64,000 nt of DNA from Comamonas testosteroni (GTDB lineage Bacteria; Pseudomonadota; Gammaproteobacteria; Burkholderiales; Burkholderiaceae_C), in the NCBI RefSeq assembly GCF_003569915.1, contig NZ_KZ984450.1:1-64000 (forward strand), read 5' to 3'. The notes beneath the pieces are model-generated. The model was not told the DNA's origin. It saw nothing but the letters and a program-made list of their open reading frames with translations, and did no database searches. Each line of letters begins with the position of its first letter. The stretch's first letter is position 1. This document shows positions 18,450-27,110 of the stretch, in pieces. Made by a program: the position numbers and the translations under genes.

Positions 18450-19364
18450 ATGGGCTCAAACAGCTTGTCCATCACCTGCCATGTCTGCGATACCAGCGAC
18501 GGCAAACGCAGCGGCACCAGCAAGCTCCTTGTAAGCGGCGCTGTGGCCGCCGCCATGGCGCTTGCGCTGCTGTGGCCCTCCATACCTTTTTCTGCCACCA
18601 ATGCAGCGCCCGGCCCCGTGCTGCAGCAAGCCCAGCAGCGCGGCGTGCTCAAGGTGGCTTTGCGCAGCTATTCGCGCCCATCGCTGCCGGGCGAGCCCTT
18701 GCCGCCAGAGCCCGACAGTTTTGACTGGACGCTGGCGCAATGGCTGGGCCAGCAACTGCAAATCAAGGTTGAAGCCGTGCCCACCAATGAAGCCGATGTG
18801 GTGCTCAGCGGCATCACTGAAGAGCAACTCGCGGCGGATCAACAAACGCCCAGCGGCTATGCCGATGAGGCACTGCAACTGGTGGCTCTCAAAAAGCAGT
18901 TGCCGCAGTGGCAGGGCATTGCACCCGGTGGCTGGCATTTGCTTTTGCCAGCATTTCTGAAAAGCGATGCTGCATCGCCAACGGTCTGCGCAGGCACCGG
19001 TGTGGTGTCTGCAGCAGCGCTTCAACGCCGTGGCTTGCGGCCACAGATTGCGCCATCGGCCATTCATGCCGTCAGTGATTTTCTGGCTGGCAAATGCGAT
19101 CTGCTGGCCGAGTCGCCCGCTACGCTGGACCGCCTGCTGACGCAGGACAGCTGGCGTTTTTACGCACGCCTCGGCGGCCATTTTTCCACTCAGGGCAAAG
19201 CGCATATCACTCTGCGTGCGCCCGACTCTCAATCCCAGCAGTGGCTGCAACAGACCCTGCGCCAGTGGCGCAGCAGCGGCCAGCAGCAACGCGCTCTTGC
19301 CAGCCGTGTCAGCACGATTGCGCTGGAAGCCTCGCTGCTGGAAGACGGCGCCATCTGCCATTGA
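18450..19364 (+). CDS. periplasmic substrate-binding-like protein (family 3 fold)
   Basis: The 304-residue protein has a signal-like hydrophobic segment at ~28-48 and then RGVLKVALRSYSRP, which resembles the mature start of family 3 (amino-acid-type) solute-binding proteins. It begins three nt after the permease stop, so it belongs to the same operon. An importer with two unrelated binding proteins is unusual; it could widen substrate range or act as a sensor. The start is uncertain because no good ribosome site precedes 18450 and about 27 residues precede the hydrophobic core. Confidence 0.7.
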   Translation: MGSNSLSITCHVCDTSDGKRSGTSKLLVSGAVAAAMALALLWPSIPFSATNAAPGPVLQQAQQRGVLKVALRSYSRPSLPGEPLPPEPDSFDWTLAQWLGQQLQIKVEAVPTNEADVVLSGITEEQLAADQQTPSGYADEALQLVALKKQLPQWQGIAPGGWHLLLPAFLKSDAASPTVCAGTGVVSAAALQRRGLRPQIAPSAIHAVSDFLAGKCDLLAESPATLDRLLTQDSWRFYARLGGHFSTQGKAHITLRAPDSQSQQWLQQTLRQWRSSGQQQRALASRVSTIALEASLLEDGAICH

Positions 19365-19375
19365 TACATCGACCC

Positions 19376-20539
19376 ATGTTTTCCTCTGACTTCACCGACG
19401 TTCTTGCCACGCTTGAAAAAACCGCTGTGGCCCGCGACCGCCAGGGCGGCCATGCTGCGCATGAAAAAAAGCTGCTGCGCGATGCAGGGCTGCTGCGTCT
19501 GGCCATTCCTGCCCAGCATGGCGGCAACGAGCTGAGCTGGCCCGATGTGTACCGCCATGTGCGGGCGCTGGCCGCTGTGGATAGCGCTCTGGCCCATGTG
19601 CTGGCCTTTCATCAACTGCAGGTGGCCACGGTGCTGATCTATGGCTCGCCGCAGCAGCAGCGCCAATGGCTGCGCCGTACCATTGATGAAAACGGCTGGT
19701 GGGGCAATGCGCTGAACCCGCGCGATACCCGGCTGCAGGCGCATACCAGCAACGCTGCGGCACAGGGCTATGAACTCAATGGCGCCAAAGGCTTTTGCTC
19801 GGGCACGCGCGGCTCCAGCTATCTGACGGTCTCTGCGCGCGTGGAAGGGCATTCCCAGCCCGTGCTGGGTCTGCTGGAAACCAATGCACCGGGCATTGTG
19901 GTCAAGGACGACTGGAACCCCATGGGACAGCGCCAGACCGATAGCGGCTCCGTACAGTTCACCCAGGTCAGCCTGCCGCTCAGTGCCGTGATGCGCGATG
20001 AGAACGCAGCGACCACCGCCTTTCACACGCTGCGCAACTGCCTGGCGCAACTGGTACTGGTCAATCTGTTTGTGGGCGTGGCGCAAGGCGCACGCAAGCA
20101 GGCGCGCGACTATGCGCTGGCCCATGTGAAGCCGTGGATGGGGTCGAGCGTGGAACGCGCAACCGATGACCCTTATCTGCTGCGCCGCATGGGCGAGATG
20201 CAGGCCCAGATTTCAAGCGCGGCACAGATGGCGGACCATGCGGCCAATCAGGTGCAGAAAGCCTGGTTGCGCGGAGAAAACCTGACGCCCGCAGAACGCG
20301 CCGAAGTGGCGATTGCCGTGTTTGAAGCCAAGGTCATTGCCCATCGCTGCACGCTGTTTGCCACGCAGGAAATGTTTGACGTGGTGGGCTCGCGCGGCAC
20401 CCATGCCGATCTGGGTTTTGATCGTTTCTGGCGCAATGTGCGCACCCATACGCTGCATGACCCACTGGACTACAAGCTGCAGGCGCTGGGCCGCTGGGCC
20501 GTGTATGACGAAGAGCCTTCGGCGCTGAACTACAACTGA
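19376..20539 (+). CDS. SfnB/DszC-type flavin-dependent monooxygenase (acyl-CoA dehydrogenase fold)
   Basis: The 387-residue protein has the acyl-CoA dehydrogenase fold: N-terminal helical domain with LLRLAIPAQHGG, central beta domain (~130-230) and C-terminal helical domain ending in VGSRGTHADLGFDRFWRNVRTHTLHDP. The type-2 C-terminal domain and the HTLHDPLDYK ending match the SfnB/DszC branch, which uses reduced FMN to oxidise sulfones and related compounds. It is the last gene of the importer operon and is closed by a strong terminator, so it probably acts on the imported compound. The partner flavin reductase is not adjacent; the one at 57753 is a weak candidate. Confidence 0.8.
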   Translation: MFSSDFTDVLATLEKTAVARDRQGGHAAHEKKLLRDAGLLRLAIPAQHGGNELSWPDVYRHVRALAAVDSALAHVLAFHQLQVATVLIYGSPQQQRQWLRRTIDENGWWGNALNPRDTRLQAHTSNAAAQGYELNGAKGFCSGTRGSSYLTVSARVEGHSQPVLGLLETNAPGIVVKDDWNPMGQRQTDSGSVQFTQVSLPLSAVMRDENAATTAFHTLRNCLAQLVLVNLFVGVAQGARKQARDYALAHVKPWMGSSVERATDDPYLLRRMGEMQAQISSAAQMADHAANQVQKAWLRGENLTPAERAEVAIAVFEAKVIAHRCTLFATQEMFDVVGSRGTHADLGFDRFWRNVRTHTLHDPLDYKLQALGRWAVYDEEPSALNYN

Positions 20540-20551
20540 GGTACAGGCATA

Positions 20552-20578
20552 AAAAATCCGGGCAGTGCCCGGATTTTT
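20552..20578. terminator. bidirectional intrinsic terminator
   Basis: TCCGGGC-agt-GCCCGGA is flanked by A-run and T-run on opposite sides. It lies between the convergent monooxygenase and ompW genes and can stop transcription in both directions. Confidence 0.92.
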
Positions 20579-20596
20579 GTTGATGCTGATCGTTGA

Positions 20597-21268
20597 TCAG
20601 AAGCGGTAGCCAATGGCGACTGCAAACACATCGGGGTCCAGCTTGGTCTTGATGCTCTGGCCCGAGGACAGGTGAATCGTCGTCTTCAAAAAGCTCTTGG
20701 CATAGGACGCATCCACAAACCAGCGCTCGTTGAAGTTATAGACAAAGCCCAGCTGCGCCAGCGCGCCGAACTTTCTATCCACCTTGGCTGTGGTCGGATG
20801 AGCCAATGTGCCGCCAGTCAGGCCGTTGAGCGTGGCGGTGGTCTTCTCGCCATAGAAATAGGCGTAGGTCACGCCCAAAGCCACATAGGGGCGGAACGCG
20901 GCATTGGCCTCGTTGAAACGATACTGCAGCAGCACGGTTGCGGGAAGAACCTTGGTGCTTCCCAGCTTGCCCACACCGTCAATCGCACCCGCGCCGACCA
21001 GATCGTGCTTGAACGGTGTTGCCAGCGGCACATCAATGGCGATGTTGTCGGTCACCATGTAGTTGATGCCGCCCGACAGCTGTGTGCTGTCCTTGGCATC
21101 TACCTTGGTATTGGGGAAGGACGGGGCAGACAGGTTGCCACTGCTCACGTCGGGCGACAGATTCATCACCCCCACGCGTGCCGACCAAGTACCTGCCGAC
21201 TGGGCGCTGGCCACGCCACAAATTGCCAGCGCGGCTGCTCCTGCAGCGATCCGCAATGTGTTTTTCAT
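20597..21268 (-). CDS. ompW: outer-membrane protein OmpW family
   Basis: The 223-residue protein has a Sec signal (cleavage after ASAQS, about residue 22) and an eight-stranded barrel pattern ending in VAIGYRF with the C-terminal phenylalanine needed for outer-membrane assembly. GTWSARVGVMNLSPD at the mature start is the OmpW hallmark. OmpW forms a hydrophobic channel for small apolar molecules. AGGAGG precedes the ATG. It is 35 bp downstream of the SGNH esterase gene and probably co-transcribed with it. Confidence 0.92.
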   Translation of the reverse strand: MKNTLRIAAGAAALAICGVASAQSAGTWSARVGVMNLSPDVSSGNLSAPSFPNTKVDAKDSTQLSGGINYMVTDNIAIDVPLATPFKHDLVGAGAIDGVGKLGSTKVLPATVLLQYRFNEANAAFRPYVALGVTYAYFYGEKTTATLNGLTGGTLAHPTTAKVDRKFGALAQLGFVYNFNERWFVDASYAKSFLKTTIHLSSGQSIKTKLDPDVFAVAIGYRF

Positions 21269-21303
21269 AGATTGCCTCCTGTTTTTCTAGTTGCGGATTC
21301 GGT

Positions 21304-22455
21304 TTACAGCCAGCCTTTTTGACCCAGCGTGCGCGACACCAGTTGGCTCATCTGCTGATAGCCATACGGTGTGGGATGGAAGTCATTGGCAAACACATAG
21401 CTCTTCCACCAGTCCGCGCTGGTTTCACCCTTGGGAATACTCGCCGACAGCTGATCTGCAGTGCAGTACTGGATGTTGGCGTTGGCGTTCTCGCTCAGCA
21501 AACCGCAGGCCGCCACCGTGGAGTTGGTGAAGTTGTACTGGGCAGGATTGCCGATCTGGCCCTTGAACTCGGTGTAGAAATCCACCACCGCAATACGGCC
21601 CTCGTCTTTGGTTGCTGCGCTCAGCGTGGCATTGAAAGCATTCACCCAGCCATCCAGCAGCGCACCTGCTTGCGCAGAAGCTGCTGCCCCCGACGACTGT
21701 GCAATGCCTGCAAGAACCTTGGTGAACTTCGGCGTCATGGAGATCGCTGGAATATTCAGAATGGTCACGCGTGTCGCGCCCTTGGCCAGCAGGTTTGTCT
21801 GCACAGATGCCGTGAGCTTCTTCGCCAGTGTCTGCATATACAGACCACCCGCCTGTACCAGACCTTCACTGCCCTTGGCCAGCAATGGACCCAGCGCCGC
21901 TGCCTCGATCTGGGTCAGCAAAAAGGTCTGCAATGGCACGATGGCCGTCGCTTGCGGCACACCCGCAGCCACCTTGGCCTGGTAGGTCAGCACCTGCGTG
22001 ATCAGGTCGGCAGCATCGTTGGCTCCGCCATCGATCAGGATCAGATCATCTGCAGTCACGCCGGCCGCACCCGCATCCTTGATCTGGTTGAGGATGGACA
22101 TGGCGGTTGCGGCTGCCGCCCCCTGAGGGCTGAACGTGGCACCGCCCACCGCGTAGTTGGTGCAGCTGGCCGTTGCCACGGCCATGGTCGGGCCGTAGTG
22201 CGGGCACAGCGTGGTGTTGTACAGGCCTGCAATGCGTTCTGGCCAGATCTGATAGGCCTTGCCCGTGGTCGGGTCGTTGCCCTGCACCGTGAACTTGAAG
22301 CCGAACGTGCCGCTGTCCGAGAGGCTGTCGCCCATGACCCGGACCGTAGTCACCTTGGCCTTGGGAGTGGTATCTGCACCGCCACCGCCGCCGCAGGCGG
22401 CCAGCAGCCCAGCAGTTGCCAATGCGGCAGCCAGAAGTTTGAATTTGTTTGCCAA
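21304..22455 (-). CDS. SGNH/GDSL esterase or lipase, lipoprotein
   Basis: The 383-residue product has a lipoprotein signal (GLLAAC, Cys21) followed by a Gly-rich linker and the block I motif GDSLSD with nucleophile Ser44. DGGANDAAD corresponds to the GxND block, and NDFHPTPYG near the C-terminus supplies the catalytic Asp and His. It is a surface or periplasmic esterase. The start is a TTG at 22455 because GGAGG (22464-22468 on the opposite strand) lies eight nt upstream; a GTG at 22470 overlaps that ribosome site. An operator-like dyad lies 28 nt upstream of the start. Confidence 0.88.
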   Translation of the reverse strand: MANKFKLLAAALATAGLLAACGGGGGADTTPKAKVTTVRVMGDSLSDSGTFGFKFTVQGNDPTTGKAYQIWPERIAGLYNTTLCPHYGPTMAVATASCTNYAVGGATFSPQGAAAATAMSILNQIKDAGAAGVTADDLILIDGGANDAADLITQVLTYQAKVAAGVPQATAIVPLQTFLLTQIEAAALGPLLAKGSEGLVQAGGLYMQTLAKKLTASVQTNLLAKGATRVTILNIPAISMTPKFTKVLAGIAQSSGAAASAQAGALLDGWVNAFNATLSAATKDEGRIAVVDFYTEFKGQIGNPAQYNFTNSTVAACGLLSENANANIQYCTADQLSASIPKGETSADWWKSYVFANDFHPTPYGYQQMSQLVSRTLGQKGWL

Positions 22456-22463
22456 GATGAAGT

Positions 22464-22468
22464 CCTCC
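22464..22468 (-). promoter_or_regulatory. ribosome binding site deciding a TTG start (esterase)
   Basis: GGAGG on the minus strand, eight nt before the TTG at 22455, selects the rare start codon and rules out the upstream GTG at 22470, which is only two nt from this motif. Confidence 0.75.
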
Positions 22469-22482
22469 ACCGTGTTGTGAAT

Positions 22483-22496
22483 AGCACGACCGTGCT
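22483..22496. promoter_or_regulatory. dyad AGCACG-ac-CGTGCT upstream of the esterase-ompW operon
   Basis: A perfect 6-bp inverted repeat with a 2-nt centre lies 28 nt before the esterase start. The first 11 bases (AGCACGACCGT) recur upstream of fadD at 30807-30817. Its size and form suit a TetR-family repressor site; the regulator is not in this window. Confidence 0.6.
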
Positions 22497-22659
22497 TTTA
22501 TCGGTAGAGTCATCCTAGCGACACTGAGCTACAGGGATGTATCGGGCAAGTACTGATAGGCAGCCAGTTTTACGCAGTTTTCTGCACTGCAAAAACTTCC
22601 TGTTGCAGCCAAGCATGCGCCTTCGCCGGATACTGGCTCCCAAGCTCCGGGGAAACTTC

Positions 22660-23178
22660 ATGCGCTTTGCATTTCCATCCAAACCGCTTTCTGTGCTGAT
22701 GGCCGCCGTGCTGCTGGTGGCATGCGTCTCCAGCGCGCCATCAACACCGCAGGCCGTTGATGAGGTCAGCCCCAGAACGGAAAAAGAAATCGTGGATGCC
22801 GCCTGGATGGATATCGATTTCCGGCACGAACTCAAGAGCGCTGTGCAATGCCAGGATGTGGGCATTCTGGTCACGACGCGCGGCTATGCCGAGGGGGAGG
22901 ATGTGAATGTGACGCTGGGCGTGAAAAATGGCAGCAAGGATCATGACGTCAAGCTGCACGCCAAGGTCGATGCTGATGGCAAGGCCCGTGTGCGCTGGCC
23001 CGCCATGGGCTGTGTGGACCATATGCCCACACCGTTGATCGAGCAGGTGACACAGAGTCAGAAGTCTGAGGCCACGGACCCGGCACCCGGCAAAACATCC
23101 CGCCCCGTCAAAAACAGAGTCCCTGTGGACTACAGCTCGCCGGTTACCACCCCGGCCGAGCCGCCACTTTCCAGGTAA
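22660..23178 (+). CDS. small lipoprotein of unknown function
   Basis: The 172-residue protein has a lipoprotein signal (LLVAC, about residue 21) after MRFAFPSKPLSVL. The mature part contains VDAAWMDIDFRHELKSAVQCQDVGILVTTRGYAEGEDVNVTL-type beta-rich sequence and a Pro/Ser/Thr-rich tail. I recognise no family. The ATG at 22660 follows GGGGAAA; an upstream frame to 22537 lacks a ribosome site. It is divergent from the esterase and convergent with dacB, six nt apart. Confidence 0.65.
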   Translation: MRFAFPSKPLSVLMAAVLLVACVSSAPSTPQAVDEVSPRTEKEIVDAAWMDIDFRHELKSAVQCQDVGILVTTRGYAEGEDVNVTLGVKNGSKDHDVKLHAKVDADGKARVRWPAMGCVDHMPTPLIEQVTQSQKSEATDPAPGKTSRPVKNRVPVDYSSPVTTPAEPPLSR

Positions 23179-23184
23179 GCCTGA

Positions 23185-24633
23185 TTACTGCGCTGCTGCC
23201 CAGTCCACCAGCGCTTCCCAGGCCGTGCGCGCCGCCGCGGCATTGGCATGGTTGGCCATGGCTACCAGCACATAGCGGCGGCCGCTGACCCCATCCACAT
23301 AGCCCGCCAGCGCGGCAGAGTCACGCAGCGTGCCGGTCTTGAGGTGGGCTGCGCCTGCCGATTTGCTGCGGCTGCGGCGCAGCGTGCCATCTACGCCGAC
23401 GATGGGCATGGAGGCCACAAACTCCGGCATGACGGGTGAAACCCAGGCGTTCTGCAGCATCTGAGCCAATGCGTTGGCGGTGATGCTGGCATTGCGGCTC
23501 AGGCCGGCACCGTTGTCCACCACGGGCTGCTCGGCCGCGCCCCAGCGCGATTGCCACCACTGGGCCAGCACCTGGCGCGAGTTCTCGAAATTGGCCACAC
23601 CTGTGCGCTGCATTCCCATGGTGAGAAACACATGCTGGGCCATGATGTTGTTGCTGTACTTGTTGATGTCGCGCACCACTTCGGACAGCGAGGGCGATTC
23701 GCTCTGGAACGCGGGCTGCAGGCCCTGCGGCACGGCGCCATCGCGCACCGCGCCCGTGAGCTTGCCGCCCAGATCACGCCACATGCCTTCAATGGCCTTG
23801 GCCGCAAACTGATCGGGCTGGGCCGGGGCGATGGACCAGCTCTTGTCGCCGCAGCTGGCCGGGTAGCTGCCGGTAAAAGCAATGCGCTGCGGGTTGTTCA
23901 TGTCCAGCTGCATCTTGGCGCGCCAGTCACCACAATCAGAATTCGTAGCTGCTAGTGCCAAGGTTGTTTGGTTTTCCATGCCAAACATAGGTGGATCGTA
24001 CTGAATACGTGCAACACCAGCTCCTGCATCAGGAGCAATATTCAATGCCACCGCCTTGTAGTTGATGAGCAGCGCATCGGGCGATGCGTTGTAGGGCCGC
24101 CAGGGCTCGTTATCAAAGCTGGCCGCATCATGGGCGGGCAGCTGAAAAGCGCTGCGGTCCAAAATGATGTCGCCCACGATGACCTTCACGCCCATCCCCT
24201 GCAGGCGGCGCAGCATCAGCCACAGGCGCTCCAGCACCAGCTTGGGGTCGCCCTGGCCCTGAATATAGAGATTGCCGCGCAGCGCGCCATCGACCACCGG
24301 GCCGCCCAGGTAAACCGGCGTGCGCCAGACATAGGCCGGGCCGAGTTGGTCGAGCGCCGCATAGGTCGTTACCAGCTTCATGACCGAAGCCGGGTTCATG
24401 GGCTGGTGCGTGCGCCAGGCCAGGCGCGGGGCCGATTTGCCGTCCACATCCATGACCATCAGCGACACGGCTTCGCGCGGAATCTTGGCGCGCTGCAGGG
24501 CTGATTCGACAGCCTGCGGAATGCGCGTATCAGCGGACTGCGCCTGAGCGAACGAGGTCTGTGTCAGCAGCGCCAGCAGGGGCGCGCTCAGCACGGTCAG
24601 GGATTTGCGGAGAAGGGACTTGGTCAGCAGCAT
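23185..24633 (-). CDS. dacB: D-alanyl-D-alanine carboxypeptidase/endopeptidase (PBP4)
   Basis: The 482-residue periplasmic enzyme has a Sec signal (cleavage near SFAQAQS) and the three penicillin-binding motifs: SVMK (nucleophile Ser) early, SNN in NKYSNNIMAQ, and KTG in HLKTGTLRD. The large insertion between the first two motifs is typical of class C PBP4, which trims and cleaves peptidoglycan cross-links. The start is uncertain: I use the ATG at 24633 to place the signal peptide first, but 24663 and 24696 are in frame and none has a clear ribosome site. A lower-GC stretch near 23935-24040 stands out within the gene. Confidence 0.9.
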   Translation of the reverse strand: MLLTKSLLRKSLTVLSAPLLALLTQTSFAQAQSADTRIPQAVESALQRAKIPREAVSLMVMDVDGKSAPRLAWRTHQPMNPASVMKLVTTYAALDQLGPAYVWRTPVYLGGPVVDGALRGNLYIQGQGDPKLVLERLWLMLRRLQGMGVKVIVGDIILDRSAFQLPAHDAASFDNEPWRPYNASPDALLINYKAVALNIAPDAGAGVARIQYDPPMFGMENQTTLALAATNSDCGDWRAKMQLDMNNPQRIAFTGSYPASCGDKSWSIAPAQPDQFAAKAIEGMWRDLGGKLTGAVRDGAVPQGLQPAFQSESPSLSEVVRDINKYSNNIMAQHVFLTMGMQRTGVANFENSRQVLAQWWQSRWGAAEQPVVDNGAGLSRNASITANALAQMLQNAWVSPVMPEFVASMPIVGVDGTLRRSRSKSAGAAHLKTGTLRDSAALAGYVDGVSGRRYVLVAMANHANAAAARTAWEALVDWAAAQ

Positions 24634-24775
24634 GGAGGTGGAGTCTACGCTGGCCCCGGACATTGCCAGCGCCAGCGGCAAGGTAGCGGCAGGCATCCGA
24701 TAATGTCAGGCTTGACCAGCCGCACGCTGCGGCGCAGTTTGCGCTTTGCCCATGAGGGCCGGCGCCCAGCCCACC

Positions 24776-25495
24776 ATGAATCTTCTAGCCCTAGACACCA
24801 GCACCGATACCCTGTTTGTGGCCGTCCAGCGTGACGACGCCATCTGGCAGTACAGCGGGCCGGGCTCGCAGCAGTCTTCGTCCCAGTTGCTGCCCGCAGT
24901 ACGGCGCCTGATGCAGGAGGCTGGACTCGATTTCAAACAGCTGGATGCTGTCGTTTTTGGACGCGGCCCCGGCTCATTTACTGGGCTGCGCACCGCTTGC
25001 GCCATTACCCAGGGGCTGGCGTTTGCCGCCAAGGTGCCCGTGCTGCCGGTGGACACGTTGCTGGCCGTGGCCGAGGAAGCCCGCCATCTGCATGGCTGCA
25101 CCGAAGTGGAAGCCGTGCTCGATGCCCGCATGCACGAGGTCTATCACGCCAGCTTCCGCTATGAGGACGGTGCATGGACTGCGCCCGAAGACTTTGGCCT
25201 GTGCGCCCCCGAGGCGCTGCAGGTTACCGCAGGCCTGACCGTGGCGGGCAATGCCCAGAGCGTCTACCCCGAGCTGCTGGCACCCGCTGCCGCGCATGTG
25301 CAGGCCATGCCCACGGCCACGGCCATGCTGCGCCTGGCCCCTGCGCTGTTGGCAAAAGGCTGCGCCGTGCCCGCCGAGCAGGCGCTGCCACGCTATATCC
25401 GCGATAAAGTGGCAAAAACCACGGCCGAGCGCGAGGCGGAAAAAGCCGCTGCCGCAGCGGCCCTGCCCGCCGCCACTGACCACGCCGCTCAATGA
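24776..25495 (+). CDS. tsaB: tRNA threonylcarbamoyladenosine biosynthesis protein TsaB
   Basis: The 239-residue ASKHA-fold protein begins LLALDTSTDTLFVAV and has GRGPGSFTGLR, both diagnostic for TsaB (YeaZ). TsaB dimerises with TsaD to transfer threonylcarbamoyl from TsaC product to A37 of tRNA. The C-terminal ~30 residues are Lys/Ala-rich. ATG 24776 is used; ten more codons are open upstream. The stop overlaps the rimI ATG, the common tsaB-rimI arrangement. Confidence 0.95.
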   Translation: MNLLALDTSTDTLFVAVQRDDAIWQYSGPGSQQSSSQLLPAVRRLMQEAGLDFKQLDAVVFGRGPGSFTGLRTACAITQGLAFAAKVPVLPVDTLLAVAEEARHLHGCTEVEAVLDARMHEVYHASFRYEDGAWTAPEDFGLCAPEALQVTAGLTVAGNAQSVYPELLAPAAAHVQAMPTATAMLRLAPALLAKGCAVPAEQALPRYIRDKVAKTTAEREAEKAAAAAALPAATDHAAQ

Positions 25496-26007
25496 CCTCA
25501 TCCAGCAGCTCCGCACTGCCCCACACCGAAGCCGCCGCAGACGATGCGGCATCTTTGGTTCATTTCGAGCCACTGTCAGCGTTGTGGTTGGACACTTTGC
25601 TCCCAATCGAGGAGCAAGCCTATGTCCACCCCTGGACGCGCGGCAACTTTCAGGACGCCATGGTGGCCGGGTATGAGACGCAGTTGCTGGTCGATGCCAA
25701 TCACCAGTTGCTGGGCTACTTTGTCGCCATGTCCGTGCTCGATGAAGTGCATCTGCTCAATATCACCGTCAGCCCCGCGCACCAGCGCCAGGGCTGGGCG
25801 CGCGTGCTGCTCGACGCGCTGGCCCTGTGGGCGCGCGGCAAAAATGCGCAGTGGATCTGGCTGGAAGTGCGCCAAAGCAATGAGCGCGCCCGCGAGGTCT
25901 ATGTCAAGCACGGCTTCAGCGAAGTCGGCCTGCGCAAGAACTACTACCCCAACCCCAACGGCCCGCGCGAAAACGCGGTGCTCATGAGTCTGAAGCTATG
26001 GCCCTGA
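25492..26007 (+). CDS. rimI: ribosomal-protein-alanine N-acetyltransferase
   Basis: The 171-residue GNAT protein has the acetyl-CoA loop in NITVSPAHQRQGWARVLLDAL and the C-terminal EVGLRKNYYPNPNGPRENAVLM segment typical of RimI, which acetylates the N-terminus of ribosomal protein S18. It has an N-terminal extension of about 25 residues. It overlaps tsaB by 4 bp and the following gene by 10 bp, so the three are translated together. Confidence 0.93.
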   Translation: MTSSSSSALPHTEAAADDAASLVHFEPLSALWLDTLLPIEEQAYVHPWTRGNFQDAMVAGYETQLLVDANHQLLGYFVAMSVLDEVHLLNITVSPAHQRQGWARVLLDALALWARGKNAQWIWLEVRQSNERAREVYVKHGFSEVGLRKNYYPNPNGPRENAVLMSLKLWP

Positions 26008-26897
26008 ATCTGGATACACGCCAACGGGCCATGCTGGAGGCCATGGGCATTACCGTCTGGCTGCCCGAGCCAGTGGAAATGCTGGCGGCACCCTCGCCTG
26101 TCGCTGCCGAGCCAGAGCCTGCACAGCGTGCCGCAGAACCTTCGCCAGTCCTGCGTGCTGAGCCTGCGGCACCGGTTCAGGCTCCTGTTCAAGCTCCCGC
26201 GCCGCAGGTGACGGTAGCGCCAGCGCCTCAGCCGACACCAGCGCGCCCTGCGCCCGCTCCAGCTCCGGCTCCCGTGCTGTCCAGCCACACCCGTGGCGAG
26301 TCCCATCCTTTTGTGCAGCAACCGGTTGCAGGCCCGGCGGGCGAGCCCGGCCTGGGCTGGACCCTCAGCCCCGCACAGCTGGTCTACCCCCATGCGCCCC
26401 AGCATGCACAGCAGGCGGCAGAGCAGGGCGGCTGGCTGATTCTGCTGGAGCCACCAGCCAACCCGGCCCTGATCAGCCCAGCGCAAAAGCCTTCTGCCGA
26501 CAGCGCGCAGACTGCGCTGCAAGGCGATGCGGCCCGGCTTCTGGACAATATGCTGCGCGCGCTGAATCTGCAGCAAAAGCCGCGCATCTACAGCGCCGCG
26601 CTGCACCGTGCGCCGCCCGATGCGGACCTGAGCCATGCCCAGCCGCTGCAACCGGCGCTGGAGGCCGTGCTGCGCGAGCTGCGCCCCGACTGCGTGCTGG
26701 TGCTAGGCCTGGCCAGCGCCCGCGCCGTGCTGGGCCGCCATGATGCGCTGGGCCGCCTGCGGGCCGAGCCGCACCGCATTGCGGGCGTGCCCACCGTGGT
26801 CAGCTATGACCCCAACTACCTGCTGCGTGCGCCGCAAGCCAAGGCCGGTGCCTGGGCCGATCTGGTGCAGGCGCAAGGCTTTACAAAGTCGGTATGA
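25998..26897 (+). CDS. degenerate family-4 uracil-DNA glycosylase-like protein
   Basis: The 299-residue protein has a ~90-residue Ala/Pro-rich N-terminal region and a C-terminal domain (~115-297) aligning with family 4 uracil-DNA glycosylases: ARLLDNMLRALNL corresponds to the GRLLDxML helix, and VVSYDPNYLLR to the terminal HP-x-x-LL motif. Key features are missing: the HP dyad reads DP (Asp271), no GEAPG-type active-site loop is visible, and the four iron-sulfur cysteines are absent (only one Cys near the end). It may have lost glycosylase activity. The gene order rimI-UDG matches related bacteria. I judge the fold likely and the enzyme function doubtful. Confidence 0.7.
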   Translation: MALNLDTRQRAMLEAMGITVWLPEPVEMLAAPSPVAAEPEPAQRAAEPSPVLRAEPAAPVQAPVQAPAPQVTVAPAPQPTPARPAPAPAPAPVLSSHTRGESHPFVQQPVAGPAGEPGLGWTLSPAQLVYPHAPQHAQQAAEQGGWLILLEPPANPALISPAQKPSADSAQTALQGDAARLLDNMLRALNLQQKPRIYSAALHRAPPDADLSHAQPLQPALEAVLRELRPDCVLVLGLASARAVLGRHDALGRLRAEPHRIAGVPTVVSYDPNYLLRAPQAKAGAWADLVQAQGFTKSV

Positions 26898-27032
26898 CAG
26901 GCACAAGACATGCCCCGCATACCCACTCTCCCATGTCTGCCCTGCACAGCATGTTGCAGTGCAACGTAGCATAATCATCGGCTTCGATTAACTGAAAGAC
27001 ATCTGTGGACAACTATCCCAGTTGGTAGCTTT

Positions 27033-27110
27033 CAGCTCCCGGTTTGAATGGATGGGGGTTGAAAGCGCCTTCATCCCTGCAAAACCTCAAGAACAACCGG
27101 GAGTGAGCTG
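27033..27110 (+). promoter_or_regulatory. structured corA leader that pairs the Shine-Dalgarno
   Basis: CTCCCGGTT (27036-27044) is perfectly complementary to AACCGGGAG (27095-27103), which contains the GGGAG ribosome site seven nt before the corA ATG. Inside this helix a second hairpin pairs 27050-27058 with 27068-27076 (nine pairs, two of them G-U). CAGCT (27033-27037) can alternatively pair with AGCTG (27106-27110). The arrangement would hide the ribosome site, as in translational riboswitches or RNA thermometers. It does not match a magnesium riboswitch I can recognise. Confidence 0.6.

Noticed and set aside
26898..27032. Known magnesium riboswitch (M-box or mgtA-type) upstream of corA
   Set aside because: The region is too short and lacks the conserved helices; only the ribosome-site helix further downstream is supported.
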